NCBI RefSeq assembly: GCF_027744825.2 | Contig: NC_071347.1 | Location: forward strand, 19,602,001 to 19,666,000 | Direction of reading: 5' to 3' | Length of the DNA stretch: 64,000 nucleotides | Origin: Synchiropus splendidus | Taxonomy: Eukaryota > Chordata > Actinopteri > Syngnathiformes > Callionymidae | Part shown: positions 1 to 13,977 of the stretch, piece after piece | How the letters are laid out: each line of letters begins with the position of its first letter | How positions within the stretch are numbered: the stretch's first letter is position 1 | The notes under the pieces: generated by a model | Databases searched by the model: none | Told to the model about the DNA's origin: nothing | The model's input: the letters and a program-made list of their open reading frames with translations, nothing else | Made by a program: the position numbers and the translations under genes

Positions 1-1017
1 TCCTCTCCTCGATAGTTTCTAGTGTTTTCTGAGATGTAAATTAAGAGTATGAGATTACACAGATGTGCGAGTACTGAATCCACATGTGTCGATCCACACA
101 GGAAACTAAAAAAGAAGAGGTCAACTAAACCTGTGTGGCCACGACATGAATGCGTCCATGCAGTAAATCATGAAGCAATTCATCCATAGAATGTATTTCA
201 TCATTTCTAATACTTCATTTAAGGTATTTTGTAACAATGGTGTGTTTGCAACTGAACCTGAAGGGTGTTTCAGAAGATTATTTATGAAGTGCGGTCCTAG
301 TACATCCTTGTGGTTCTTCTCTACAAAGCCATGTCCGGTTGAGATATGCTGAAGTGGAACGTGTATTTGCACAAGTGTCATCTATGGAGCCTTGTTGCTT
401 GAACCAAAAAGTGTCGGAGACAGCTGTGTGCACTTGAAAATTGTGAGTGAACTATTATAGGAAGTGTAGATTGTATCGTCGTCCATTGCTTTAGGGTGTG
501 GGAGACTCCTCTGCAGTATACAATTAAGCTGAAGATGCAGTGCATTTCACACTTTTTGAGTTGTGAGACTGGTCCCACGACCTTGTTTTTCACCTTTTTC
601 GAGGTGAAATAAACTCAAAAGTGTTCTTCGTGTTAAGCTTCATCTAGCAATCCATTTCTTTCAAATTAGTCTGAGACAAAATCTTCCTGGTCAACAACAG
701 CTACAGTCTCACCATAACGTTCTGGATGTGTCTCAGGATATCCTCCTGGATGGATACGCGTGGAACACCTCACCAGAGCGGTGTAGCGGAATGATCCTGT
801 CCCTCAACTTGGAGTGTCCCTTGGACGGTTGAGCTTCGCACAGTATCAGGTGAGTCCACATTCCCTTCAGAGAAAATCAGGTGCTCGAATCGCCTTCTTT
901 TCGTAACTACAGCAATCTTTTTCACGTTACATCCTTCCCTCACTTGATAATAAGGCCTGAAGACGCTTTTTCATCTGGGTAAAGACACAATTTCCAACGT
1001 GTTCCATATGTGACATG
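1..1017. other. Intergenic, no gene recognised
   Basis: I see no supported exon here. Short open frames occur on both strands at about 121-593, but they overlap each other, lack splice context and resemble no family I know. The sequence may be old mobile-element debris. Confidence 0.5.
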
Positions 1018-1778
1018 GTCTAAGCCAGGCCTGGCCAACCTGCGGCTCTTTCCCCATTTTCATGTGGCTCTTCACCAAATGAGCCGCTGGACTGGCTGCG
1101 ATTTTGGTCAAGTTGCTATTGAGATCATTGTTTATACAGGAAATAAGACGAAAAAGTAAGAGCTATTCTGGCGAAATATCAAAATATTGTTCAAAGACTA
1201 TGACTGGCGTTTGACTTTGAAACATAAACAATAAATCTTGCCGCCCTCCTCCAAACCCAGAGGGCTTGGAGCACTGTCAATGTCGCCGTCCAAAGACTGT
1301 CATACATACATCATTTACATTAATTAGTTCCACGTTTCATTTCATCGTCGTGAAGTCCATTTAATTCAGTGGAGTGAAGAGGAGACGCTCCAGTCTGCAG
1401 CGTCGCTCATACACACAGACCGGGGCCACGTTATTGGTGGCATGAGCCACGTAAAAAAAATATAGTAAGTAAAAAGTATCATAGCAAAATAAATGGCGCA
1501 AACATTTCTATCTTCACCGCTTGATATTTCCAAGAGGATCACAGTAAAATGTATACATTTTAAAAATACATGCAGAGGAGACATACGCTGGACGCAAACC
1601 AGCAACCTTGTGACACACAGCGATGTCCTTCAACCGCTATGCTGCCGCTCAGTCACATGACCAGCTGTTCTGGTGAGCCTTACAGCCTCACATGTTTGTA
1701 GGATGTGGCTCTTCTCAGTAGCACTGTAAAACAATGTGGCTCTTGGCCTCTGACTGGTTGGCCAGCCCTGGTACAAGC
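1018..1778. mobile_element. Non-autonomous hAT-like DNA transposon with target-site duplication
   Basis: The left end at 1026 reads CAGGCCTGGCCAACC. The right end, finishing at 1770, is its imperfect inverted complement (GGTTGGCCAGCCCTG). Flanking 8-bp copies, gtctaagc (1018-1025) and gtacaagc (1771-1778), match at 6 of 8 positions, as expected for an aged hAT target-site duplication. Just inside both ends are 'gtggctc'/'gcggctc' stretches typical of hAT elements in fish and other vertebrates. The 745-bp interior has no transposase reading frame, so the copy could only have moved with enzyme supplied from elsewhere. The class is fairly secure; the family name is not. Confidence 0.7.
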
Positions 1779-2712
1779 GAATCCTCATCCTTGCCTCTTC
1801 ACATTTGGTTATGAATGGGTTGGCAACGAACAACCGAAAACGTCAGCGGCTCAGTGACTGCCACATTACACCGTTATGTAATTTGGGGGAAACTGAGCAA
1901 GAAAAAAAGATCACAACTTATGACCCTATAATTCAACATCCTGTCACACGCTAGCTCGTCGATACTGCCTGGCATTTTTCACCTTTTTTCTGCTGCACAA
2001 TCTTTAAATGGCAACTTCTGTCAAAGTAAATCATTCTTATCTTTTTATTGCTGCCTGTGAAGTCTGTAACGCTGAGGGTGACTGGAGTGTTTGAGCGAAC
2101 CGCAGCAGCAGGTCAGGATCACGACGTCCTGACACTTGCCGCACAATGTCAAAGAGCAGTTTCACCCCGAGACGCCGCGCAGATTGATCTGTCTTTCCTT
2201 ATTCAGATGTCTTCACTCCAGCACTTAGGAGTTGGACAGAGGTAATGTCAATGCTGGGTGAACCTTAATAGCAGTAGTTTGTGGCTCGCACGTGTCCTTG
2301 GCTGCTGCACTCAGGCACTTGTATAACACTCGGAGGCCTGCATTAGGCACGCTGCTCTTTTGTTTGGATGTCATCCCAACCTTAAAAAGTAATAAAAAGT
2401 ACCTGGCCTTGTGCTTCTTGTGGGGAGCTAAGATGTTACAGCACACGTCTTGAATGAAGATTACCTTTCTGCTTATAATGGATGGTAAATGCTCACCGAC
2501 GTAAAGGAGACATTTGCATACATTTAAATAAAATCAATATCATATTGACTCACAGACAAAGTGGGGTTAGGAGTTTAGTGTAAACCTCTCAAGAGAGTGA
2601 AAACAAGCCGTGGAGCCATGTTAGCTAAGGCAAGAGGGAGGGCAGGTGTCAAAAGGCGGCTGCAGCAGACGGCACATGTGGAAGACGCTCCAGGAACCGA
2701 AGGGTCAGACTG

Positions 2713-2736
2713 TGCTGCTGCTGCTGCTGCTGCTGC
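2713..2736. repeat. (TGC)8 trinucleotide microsatellite
   Basis: Eight uninterrupted TGC units. They would read as Ala, Gln or Leu runs in short overlapping frames on both strands, but no gene is visible around them, so this is best treated as an intergenic microsatellite. Confidence 0.9.
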
Positions 2737-5700
2737 GTCCACACTTCTGCCTCCAGTGCTATTCCGTGCTTATTTTGGTGCCCACGTGACACTCGGTCCT
2801 CCGACCCCCAACTTTCTCTCGCACTCAAACTCGCTATCACCCAGCGCAGCGCACTAATCCTCTTCCTCCTCTGTGCACCTGAACTGAACCTATTTTTTTA
2901 ACACTCCCTCAAGTCGTTCCTCCTGTCAGTCGCCTCACGGGTGTTGACACAGACACGCCTACACCCAGGGTTAAGTTTTTGTCACCAACATATTTTCGGT
3001 TTCTTCTCTTTAAAGACAGATGTGTAGAATCCATGTTGTCCTTTCATAATATAAATATGAGAGTGGCTGATCAAAATATTCTTTAAAAATATATAATTCA
3101 TTAAATGTAATTTAATACTTAAAAATAAGAATGAAAATGTATAAATATTATTGCTAAAATAAACTTTTTTGGCAGAAAAAAAGGTTAAAATGTTATTGAA
3201 GTTATAGAAGTAAATGAAAATAAATATAGTTTCTAAAAGCCAAACCTTACCATTACATGACATATGTAGAAACAAGATGGGGGAGCAATTGAAAATGAAA
3301 TGATATAAAAGACACAAGAAATACGAATGACAGAGAAATATTTGGAAGAAATATTGAAGCTACCACGTGGCCAGACCAAATGTATAAAAAATGTGTTAAA
3401 TACAACACTGGGATACAAGTTGTAGGACTAAGAACTGTTGAAGTACATAATTTGGAGGAAATTTGGCTTTTGATACCATCAGAAAAGTAAATGACAAGTT
3501 ATTGCCTGAAGGAAGGCTGAGAGAAAGTAATCGATATGTTGGACCTGCAGCAGCCCAACTGGGGACTAGAGCTACTGGCGTGACAGACTGTGAGTGTGAA
3601 AACCACTTCATTGTGTTTGCTCTGCGAGTGTTGTCAGTCAACTGCGTGTCACAAAGCAAAAATAGAAAGTCACAGCTACATTTAAGCAGCCGTGTCCGCA
3701 CGACAATGTGAAGGGAATAATTTAGATGAAGTAATATAAAGTTTATTATTATTATTTTATGTTGTATACTTATTAGTTACACAAGTATGTTTCAGATAGA
3801 AAAGGTTCTTCACATCTGATAGCATTGCATCAACATATTTTCAACCTCATACAGGGTTTTCCGCCATATGTTTTTTAAACAGTGGCAGAGCCCCCCGTCA
3901 AAGGAAAAAAAAAAAAGGATTGTCTCCTCACATATTCTGTCAGAAGATGCGACTTGAGTTTGGTGAACAAAGGAGTTCAGTCACTATGAGGTTTCTTTTG
4001 GGATTTTTCTTCAAACCATCATGTTCATGTTCACCTCCATGATGTGCTTTGTTTAGGTGCTTCCTTCCCTAGACAGTTCATCTTTAAAAAGAGATCATTT
4101 TACGAGTTGCTTTTTTGTGTGAGGATGAATACAGGATGATTAAATCAACAGTTTGCTCACCGTTACCTCACACACCTCCCCACACTGCACACGACAAAGC
4201 TCATCATCAGAATGACAATTATGGTAATTATGGTCAAATTCAGACTGATAATAACTGTCTTCAGCAACACATTCTGACCACCCTTGCCGTGTCCTATGAA
4301 TCAGAAAACGCTAACCTCTTTGGACGGTAAACGTATGAGTTGTGCAGCATCTTACTGACTCACTTTTGTCTAAACCTGAGAATTCTGCCTCCTCCAAAGT
4401 CAACAAGTCCATAAAGGCTCGGGATTTTCCCCCCGTAAAAGAAATCTTTCTTTAAATCTGCGTAGGGCCGTGCTGAGAGGGAAACGTATGGAAAATTCCA
4501 GGTTTGCTGCAGAGCAGCAGTCGCGTGTGTTTACCCCTCCATCTCTCTGGAGACATTAACTAGGTCAAGCGCAAATGAATCTGCTAACAGCCTACAGAGT
4601 GGTGGTGTTTAGGGAGGGGTTGGTGGTGATGGGGGGGATTGTGTGGACTTTGGACACAGTCAGGATGAAACTCTGTTGCCTAATTATAGCTCAAGCACCT
4701 CCCCAACTCCCCCGAGGCCCATTAACTTCCCAAGGAGGACTGAATCCACGCAGCATCCAGGTTAATCCAGGTTAAACAGTTTCACGGTGCCACGGCAGAC
4801 GATGTCCAGCCTAAAGCTCCCTATGCGCAACAAAACCCCAGGACGTCCTGAAGCATGTCAGTTGATATTCCTAATCCATTTCCTCTACATGCTTTCGTGC
4901 ATGTGACTCTGCTTGTACTCACGATTTGAACTATTTTGGTTGGCCTGCTCCGCAGATAAGCCCAGCCCCTCTGTGGTATTTTCATTCAGTCAATACCACT
5001 TATTGGGATTGTGGCTTGTCTTTTGCAGATGCAGCAACTGTGCTAGAAGAGAGATCTCTTGTCATTGTTTCTATGCTGAGGAAAGTAGAAAACACACTCT
5101 TCTGAGCCAGCCAGTGGGGAATGATCCAATAATGCGGCAGGGGAACCTATATAATTATGTAAGGCGGCCACATGATGTAATGGAAACCTTTGGGTTTTTA
5201 CGCACGGTGGAACGAGCGTCTCCGGACGCACGTGCTTGCTGCTAAACCGGAGTGAGTCTCATGACTTAACTCAGCACTTCAATACTGTCAACTGATCCCC
5301 AAAGAACAGGTTTCAGAGAAATGTAGTAGCCTATTTTGCTGGTGTGCTTTTCTGCAAGGTCAGTAGGTTCAGAGTGTCACAGATGGCTGAGCCCAGGAAA
5401 CCCAGGAGCTGGTGTTCCTTAGCAGTGGAGGGGGGATGGGTCCTGCTAGGTCAATGAGTTTGAGTCATGGCTTGTGGTGAAATGTTGTTTTATGACCCTC
5501 CGTTATGAAACCAAGAAGATCCGTGTGGAAACTTCAATTCACCACAGTCTCATTAGCAAGTCAGAAGTGATAGTCTCATTTGGAAGGCTTCTGGTGGAGG
5601 TTGGGAATAGTTGAGAGTGATGGATGTGAAGAGAAGAGAAAGCGACCGTCAGATGCCGCAGCATGTGACCTGGGCATCAGCCTGACTTGGAAACGCTAGA

Positions 5701-8700
5701 GAGGTGAATCTCTGAATTTCTCTTCTCCAAATGAACATTTATATATATCCCCTTGAAGGTGGTGTTTACATTACATTACGTCTAATACGGTTCATAGCGT
5801 GAATGTAACTTTTGGGGGCCGTCTGGACAATCCAATCCGTTTTAATCGGATTTGGGTGACTTTTTTTTAAATGTGGTATTAGACAGGATAAAGGAGAGGA
5901 CAACAAAAGAGAGGACCGGACACGAAACCTCAGAGTGAGATGAAAACACAGATATTACACTTTTTTTAAGAGGAGTATAAAGAAAGAGTGAAGAGTGAAG
6001 TAGGGATGGCAGTGTCACTACTAACTCAAACAAGACAGTACGGGATGATCCTGGCTCTCAAAGGTCATCCTACTTCTTTACACTTTTCAGGCAAATCCTT
6101 CACATCACTATATGTTCAACCTGACAAAAACCTGCCTAGCTACAAACATGTTTAAGAGACACACAACAGTATCACACAACTTGTTTCATATTTGTTGTTT
6201 TTTTTTTTTAACTTTCTTTTTATTACATTTTTTGCATCAGAAATGTACAATTCGCAATTTCCCTTCCAGCTACCAACAGACCTCAAATATACACACCAAA
6301 CACAGAGCAGAGTCTGAGTCAGAGAAATGTCCACATAAAGAAAGCAGAAGAAATATACAACACATAATCAATCGCTCTATTATCTATGGGCATCAAGAAA
6401 CCGCTTCCATTTTTTTAAATCCCAAACTGCTTCATTCTTGAATTGAATTGTCTTTTTTATGCAAAACTGAAGCTATACTAAGCTGTATAAGACAGAGATG
6501 TTGTTGTTTGAAACAAAATGTTTAGTTGTTAAATCACTATGACTGTATATCAAGATCACATCTTTTAAAATGCATCATCATCATCATGTATTGAAATCTA
6601 TACAAATGTTTTAATTTAAAAAAACAATCACCAGTGAGGTGGTGAACGTTTGTGAATGAATCATTGTATTTCCTGACAAATAAGGTGAATAGAAATTGAC
6701 ATGATAGTGTTTTGGGGAAACAAATAAGCCAAATTTGTTTAGGTTTTTTTGAGGCTCTCAGGTGTCAGCACACCTTTGCACGTGACAGAAAATGGGGCAG
6801 TGAGTGAAGTCACGACTGGCTCCTCGTTTCTTCGGGTCACTGAAGGCATTGAGCAGAGAGACCTCCTGGCTTTTTGTAGAACACCTGACCTGACCTTTGG
6901 CGTTGCATTTTCAGTAAAACGAAACTAGACACAATGTGTAACGTGAGGTGAGGTCCGACCTGTAGAATTCATTTTCTAAAACATTTGAGGAGAGCCAGCT
7001 AAAATGTCACAGAAGAGCCATTAATCATCCTCAAAATCATGTGAATGAGGTCACACAGTGCTGGGACTACTAAATAATGATGGGCTGTTCGCAATGACAA
7101 TCTCTTTACATAAGTACATTTCCAGACAACAACACATCTGTTGTCCTGGCCGTCATTTTTAAAAACTGTTGATAGTAGTTACTGGCCTTTTCTTTTAAAA
7201 CCAGTTGACCAACATCGGCGCGCAGTCATTGTAAAAGTTATGTAAGTCAATATCCGAAGACCTTCTTCAAGGAGGATTGTGAAGGAACTTGGATTTGCTA
7301 ACTAACTGACTGTTACTTGGCTAAGCGGGTCTCGGTGGGAGAGATGAACCCTCCTTCACATGAGCCATTAATATTTGACAGAAATTCCAATCCTTTCAAG
7401 CTCAGAAAAAAGATATAAATAAGTGTAAATAATTATTCAAATATTGTAGAGTTCTCAACAGGATTTTTTTTTCTTAAAGTAGGGCATCAAAATCTTTGCA
7501 TTTATGCACCAACGGTGTATCCCGGGTGAGGACCCTGATATTTGATAGTCACAGTGCTTAAATGCTATTCCTGTAATATCATAATCGAATACATACATAT
7601 CCAAAGCAATAAGACTAGGATCTTGAATCTTGTGTTTGGATCCCGGGGGCTAGCGTAGTGACTGATAAAAGCATACCCTCTTCTGCGCTTTGAGCTAGCT
7701 GCATTCATGGAGGTACAGGAATTTGAATGCACGTGTCAAATCATATCTGTGGCCATGGTCAGATTGCTTATTCTCCACTGTTGCTTAGGATTGTCTTTGG
7801 AGTTTTGATGGTTAATCCAGCCCTTAATCTTGCTCCTTTGATCACATCATCAACAAAAGCAGAAACCTGATCTTGAGGCCATGAACTGCAAACCTTTCAG
7901 TGTCTGGTAAGCCGGTAAAAGTGCACTCTGACCTCGGTCAGACTTGCGACCCACAGGGACGGCTGTCTGAATGACCCATATTTGCTGGGATGGTACCTTT
8001 AAGCTCGCCCCACTGGTCACAGCACGATACGGGTCAAGCAAACTTTCCATGTCCCCAGTCATCTATGGCCTAAATTCCTTTGAATTCTAGGGTAGCCCAT
8101 TTAACAGAGTCGAAACGTACTCATCTCTTGCTGCACACTTACAGTATGTACCCAAATTTCGTGAAACATCCCTGAGCAACACAATACTGCAAACATGGAA
8201 GTGCACGAAGATAAATGAGCCCTTGATATTGGCTTGTGAGCCTTTGAGAGTGGCTCCTATAGAATGTCAGCCTGTGGAGTTAATTAGCACGCCGTACCTT
8301 TTCACTTCTTCTCAAGGTTGAAAATTCGACCAATTGAAACTCCATGTGTGCTGCTATTTAAGTATATTCTCGGCGACTATGAACATTGTAAGGCAGGCGT
8401 TATACATAGCAGACGCTTGGGCAGAAGACGAAATCCCTTTCATCAGCCTCCCACTCCTGAGAGCCCGTCATCTGCGGCTTCTGCACACGCGCTAATAACA
8501 GAGGAGGCTGCGGGTCGCACTATGGCTCCTACAGAGCGTGAGCAGTCAGATTGGCGGTCTGCTGCGAGTGTGAACGTCTGTGCTGTGATTGACACTGGAA
8601 CGCCTCATGGTGCCTGTCAAACCTCAGCACTTATAAGCCAAAGGAAAGTGGGCCAGCGCACCACTTCGACCATGCCACTTTAAAGGTTCCCAAAACTTTT

Positions 8701-11700
8701 GAGGGCCCTAGCGTCGGTATAGATCTGGGTCCACATGATGGTTCCCTGCAGGCTGCAAGTCTTTCTGTTGCCATTCCCCATCATGGGTTACCGCGATAAG
8801 CCGGCCTCCTCTGGCTCTAACTATCTCGATCATGCTGTCCAGTAACACCTGCCCCCTTCTTCTCCCCATTCAGCACATTCATGAACCTCCATGGTTGTCT
8901 CCCTCTTCTACACCACCCATGATGACAGCGCTCACTTCTTTATAACAAATTAGCTGTTTTTAAATGATCCTAGTATTGGTGGTAAAGCTGACAAACGGCA
9001 CACTCGCTGTTTTTGACAGCCCTTCCTCACTTGTGCCCCTTGTGAATCTGCCCTGATCGTCATCAGTGTCTTCACTGTTCCCTGCTGCTGTGCTCCAGTT
9101 ACTCCGTCACATGCACTCTGGCCTGAGCTCTCCAGCCTTTGTAGATGCTGTGACTGACACAAACCGAAATGGATCCACAAATAGACCCATCCGCAGACAC
9201 ACTGGGGAATCGTAGCCCCACTTCTGCTGTGTGTCTGCCTCCTAATTTTTAAGTGCTGCGGGCCAAAACCGGTCGGCCATCGACCACAGGGAAATCAGAA
9301 TTATTGGATGATAGTGGAAGTGTCAAGGAATCGAGAACTGAGAGAATGCATTCATCCACTTTGTGTATATAACCCAGTTAAAATGACAGAGCTTTATATG
9401 CATAGCTTTATAGGGCTAGTCATGTATACTGAGGTTTTGAGGTGAAATTTCCAGTTTATTTAACCCCAGAACTGTGATCTTATTTTTTAACTCAAACTGT
9501 GACGTTACTGGATTCTTGCCATGCCAGAGTCACCAAGCCTGTGACTGGATGATTCATGCAGAATGAAAATGCTTGACGCTTTTCCAGTCACTTGTTGAAC
9601 ACACACAGCAGGGATGGAAGCAAGGAAACGGCTTTCAATGACGTCAGGACCCATGACTCGCATACAGCACCACCAAATTAAATGTCACGTGACTGCGTGG
9701 GTAAAAAGCCCCTGCTGTATATGCTGTATAGTTAGGACTCTAACTATAGGCTGTTTTCCTACCTGTTGATCACCCATCCTTGAGACCACCTCACACTCGC
9801 TCACATCAGGATGGCAAATCAAATGTGGATGAGTCAACACACCTTCACTCCCATGGTGTCATAAATTGACATTGGGAAAGTGGACTTCTGCGTCCCACAC
9901 TGACACCAAAGGCAAGTGCAGTGGGCCATGAAAAGAAAGATGGAGGTTTGGGTTGGGTAAGGCATGGGATGGCGCTCCTCAAAGCCCCTCAAATGTCAGT
10001 TTCAGTGACTCGGACTATGACACTGTTAGTAAGGATGAGAGCCACATAAGGGGTTATAAATAACAACTCACATCCCAAGCACGTCAGTGAGGAATGTGTC
10101 CCCCGCCTGCCCTCTACGTGGGTAGCAAAACGTTTTGTACACCACTGAAAAGCCTGTGCGTCAACTTACAACGTGGAAGGCTGCCTTTAACGCAAAAGTC
10201 CAATACCGTGGGAGTGAAGATGGGTTGGATGAGTTGATGTCTCACTTTTAAAGCTCAGTGTTTTCCCAGTGGTCAATCCATGTAAACCAATGAGGTGCCT
10301 GCAATCTGTTAGGATCAAAGAAGATCATTCGTGTTCTTGTGACACGCACGAAGGAAAGTGTGAGTGACATGAAGGATGCAACTGTTGAGCAACATATTAG
10401 AGGCATGTCAGAGCACAAAGGCATGTCTAGATTTCAGGTAGGAGGAAGTACTTTGACTCCACAGTGCATTACATTTCAGGGTTTCGCCACAGACAGCTGG
10501 TTCATCATGGTGGTGGCTGGGAGTCGGTCGGGGTTGGACTGAGACTGGGGAGTACGCAACTTTAGTGAAGTTGGAAATGATGTTGTACACATGACAGACG
10601 GTTCTGGCAAATTTATTTTGAGTTTCAATTGTGAGCGTGTGAGTAGGTTGATGGGAGCAAGAGATCATGCCTGGGTGCTCCCAGAGTTTCTTGCTTCCAG
10701 TTAGCTTTGTCAAAATTAGCAATAAACAACAAGTATGAATCAAGACCCCGCAAACTACTGGTACACAATCAAATTCACGGTTGGATTAAAGTCTCCCTGA
10801 AGGAGCTAAAACTATAGCTGTAGTATTTTTTTCTTCAAACATCAATGGGAGTTACGCACATGTCTAACAAACACCCATAGATTCTCACACTCTGTTGTTG
10901 TGTTTTGACCACATTTTGTATCCATGAAGGAATTCGAACGCCTCACGTTCTTTAAAAATGTCTGGAATGCATTCACATGGAGTCACCTGACTGTTTCAGT
11001 CCGCAAATGTGCAACCTCAGCAAGGCAGTGGTGTCGGTAAGGCTGTTGTTTCAAAGCTGGAGGGAAACTCTTATTTGGAATCGATGAGAAATCCTGGCAA
11101 GACCCGTCTTTGCTTTCGACAGTAACTGCTACTCGGCTATGACATGTAGTAACATTCACTGACATGGTTTTAAATGTCAATTACACGTCTACCTTTTTAT
11201 TACCGCTACTGCACATGCACCATTCGCTCTGAGGCTTTTGAATGGGGGTGAACTTAACAGGCGTTTTGTGAGGAATCCAAAACAAGTTTTGTAGATGTGC
11301 GATTTTCCGCAGTGTCTCCACTTCACCCAGGGTGGCTTCATGTCGAATTATCCCACCGACGTCTGCATAAATCTGTACATCAAGTCTGGTGTGGTTTCAC
11401 AGCGTATGGAAATGGGAGTCAAACGATTGCCAGTAAGTGAGTCAAGCAAGCCTTTTTTACAGCTCTAATGTCTTTATAGAGCCAGATATCACTCATCTGT
11501 CTCTGACTGTACATGTGATGTAAACATAAATGAAAGCGCAAGATAAAGAACTGCATTGACATTTGTTAAATATTGACAGAACATATGTGAAACTCGATCG
11601 GTGACGACTACAATGGGTTGTGTGTTTATACTAGAGCTAGATTACAATCTTCCAGTCCATGACAAAAGTAGCTCGGGTTGATGGCGAGACATAGGGGGGG

Positions 11701-12581
11701 GAAAAACAAACTTATGAAAGATGTTCAATGAATACGTCTGATTTTCCTAACTTTTATATTTGCTCTGTGGGATGAAGGCATGAAGTTGCATGATTCCACC
11801 TGAGATTAACCCCTGTTATTGACTAGAAGAACACATCCAAACAGCCTGAGCTCCTCTAATCACAGAGCTCTGTTTGTCTCATTATAACAAATTTCACCAA
11901 TCATTTTAGCCATATTATCTACCACCTTGTTGAGAAGAAGTATGATGCTAAAAACACTAATTTTTGCCCACAAATATTGCCACCAAGGTTCGCGATTCGT
12001 ACCTGAGTGAATCTGACTGTATTCATTAATGTCCAAATTCCCATAATTGAAATGTATAATAGACAGAACTGAAAAGCGGAACTCACTATATGGGTCGAAC
12101 GTATACAAACATAGCTGACCACAAGATGCAGTGCGCTTCAGGCTATTTCTGACACTCTGCATCACAACTCTGTGGAACATTTCAGTATTAATGAGACGCT
12201 GAATAATTTCAGTCACACACAAACATTCCCCACCTTTACCTCTCAGACTCCGCCCATCCTAGCGTCTGTCAGTCTCCGCCCCTGTGAGGAGCTTCGTAAC
12301 AACAACAAGCGCTCACTACATGCTGTCAGCACGGAAACTACTGTCAGATCGTAATAAAAAAGATGTGCTCATTTTATCGTCATTTTTTAATTTAGCCTGT
12401 ACATTTATATATTTTTTTGTGCTGGATGTTTGTTTTTTTTCCCTTGAAAAACATAGCTTGTTTGTTAATATCATTGCAGCCTGGAGCTTTTTTTAGGCTA
12501 AAAACTGACACCTCTAATTTGCAAAGCTACTTATTTCCCATCATATTGTTCTAGAACGATAAATGTAACTTTCACTGCATT

Positions 12582-12607
12582 AAAAAAAAAAAAAAAAAAA
12601 AAAAAAA
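12582..12607. repeat. A26 homopolymer
   Basis: A run of 26 adenines. It could be the tail of an old retroposon, but I could not define a body or target-site duplication upstream. Confidence 0.85.
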
Positions 12608-13916
12608 TCTACGTATGACAAACAGTCAATGACTCCAGAACAACGGTGAACGGCATGAAATTGCCACCTGAAAGTAGTGGGTACGAAGCTCCTCAGCTTA
12701 ACTCACTGCACCAACTCATAAATTCTCTGCATAAAGAACAGTCTGTAAAACAGTCAATCACACTGAGTACATTCATGCTTCCTACCAAGTCATCACCAGT
12801 GCTTACATTAAATATTGAAGCAAATAAAGTTTACAGTAGACTGTTAACATGAGGCCCAGAACAAACATCATTATCCCTCTGAGATTTTTTTTTTTGTACG
12901 GGGGGAGGATAAGATTTGAATGAAATTCAATGACAGGTGGCACGAGGCTGGTTGGGATAGTTTGAGCACTAATCTTTGAGCTTCATTTCTTTAAAGCTTT
13001 TTTGATATAAGTACTAGTTTAGAATAATAGTTAAGCTGCGAATACTCAGCAATTCTGTATGTTCTGCTTTCACACTGTTGGTGAGCCTATGATGGGCTTT
13101 AAGCTCAGTGACATTCTTAACTACTGTTTTGCAAAGACACAGAAGACTATTTAATGTCGCACTCAAAACAGTGTTCAGTTAAAAAGCAACTATGTCAGTA
13201 ATACAGGAGAAATTCTGCCTCAACCCTTTTCCTTGTTTATGATCAGACAACTGTGTCTTAGCGTATAAACTCAATCTAAATATTTCACACACGTCTTTTG
13301 AGAGCGAGCTACTTCAGCAAATGACTCTTGTGCCTGAGGCAGGGAGCCTGCAGTCTAGTTCTAGAAGGAAATATTCTCAAGTTGGGCTTTAAAGAAGCAG
13401 TGTTTTTAGATGCACCAACGAATCAGGCTTAAGTCCCAATAACAGGGTGCACATGCATCCAGATGACATTCTGAATTCGCTGAAGTCAGGTAAATAGATT
13501 TGTGTTTTGGACTCCAAGCAGCTCCGCACAGACGTCAGAGTCTGCAGCAATCACATGAGTCATGTCATGCATCATTTACCTCGCAGGTTTCCTTCGCACT
13601 CGAGCTGGAAGGTTGGGGGAAACGTTGAATCGTGGTTCACTGAAAAAATGCTGTGATAATTCAATTCAATTATGGCTTTGTAGTTAAGTTATCAGTCGTG
13701 GTGTTTACACACAGAGAGCTCTTAAAATATTGTGTTGAATGATGAAATAATGCAATAAATATAGGTTAATATGCTGTATGTGAGTCAGAAACAGAACCTT
13801 ATTTTGTTACTGCACTTTAACGCCTATTCTCTTCATGAAATCTTCATGAAAGAGGTGCCTTGTTTACAATGTTTCAGTCCTATTTTATGTGCGTTGTGTG
13901 ACTGCATGCATGGGTT

Positions 13917-13922
<6 letters not shown>

Positions 13923-13976
<54 letters not shown>
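13923..13976. repeat. (TA)27 microsatellite
   Basis: A pure TA dinucleotide run of 54 bases. The Tyr-Ile repeat peptides it would encode in several frames are artefacts of the repeat. Confidence 0.95.

Positions 13977-13977
<1 letters not shown>

Larger units (their letters stand above)
1779..13922. other. Gene-poor intergenic stretch
   Basis: About 12 kb without a coding exon I can support. Open frames are short, mostly start at non-ATG codons, and have no consistent splice context or recognisable family. Contents I can name are simple sequence only: a (TGC)8 run, AT-rich tracts near 3000-3330 and 3730-3770, and a 26-base A run at 12582-12607. Non-repetitive stretches could hold regulatory elements, but none can be called from one sequence. 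Confidence 0.5.

Noticed and set aside
2597..2857. Poly-Ala or poly-Gln protein frames on both strands
   Set aside because: They come from an 8-unit TGC repeat in a region without splice or promoter context.
8318..8683. 121-codon plus-strand frame in the gene-poor region
   Set aside because: It has no family resemblance, no coding-like motifs and no splice or polyadenylation context; length alone is not enough.
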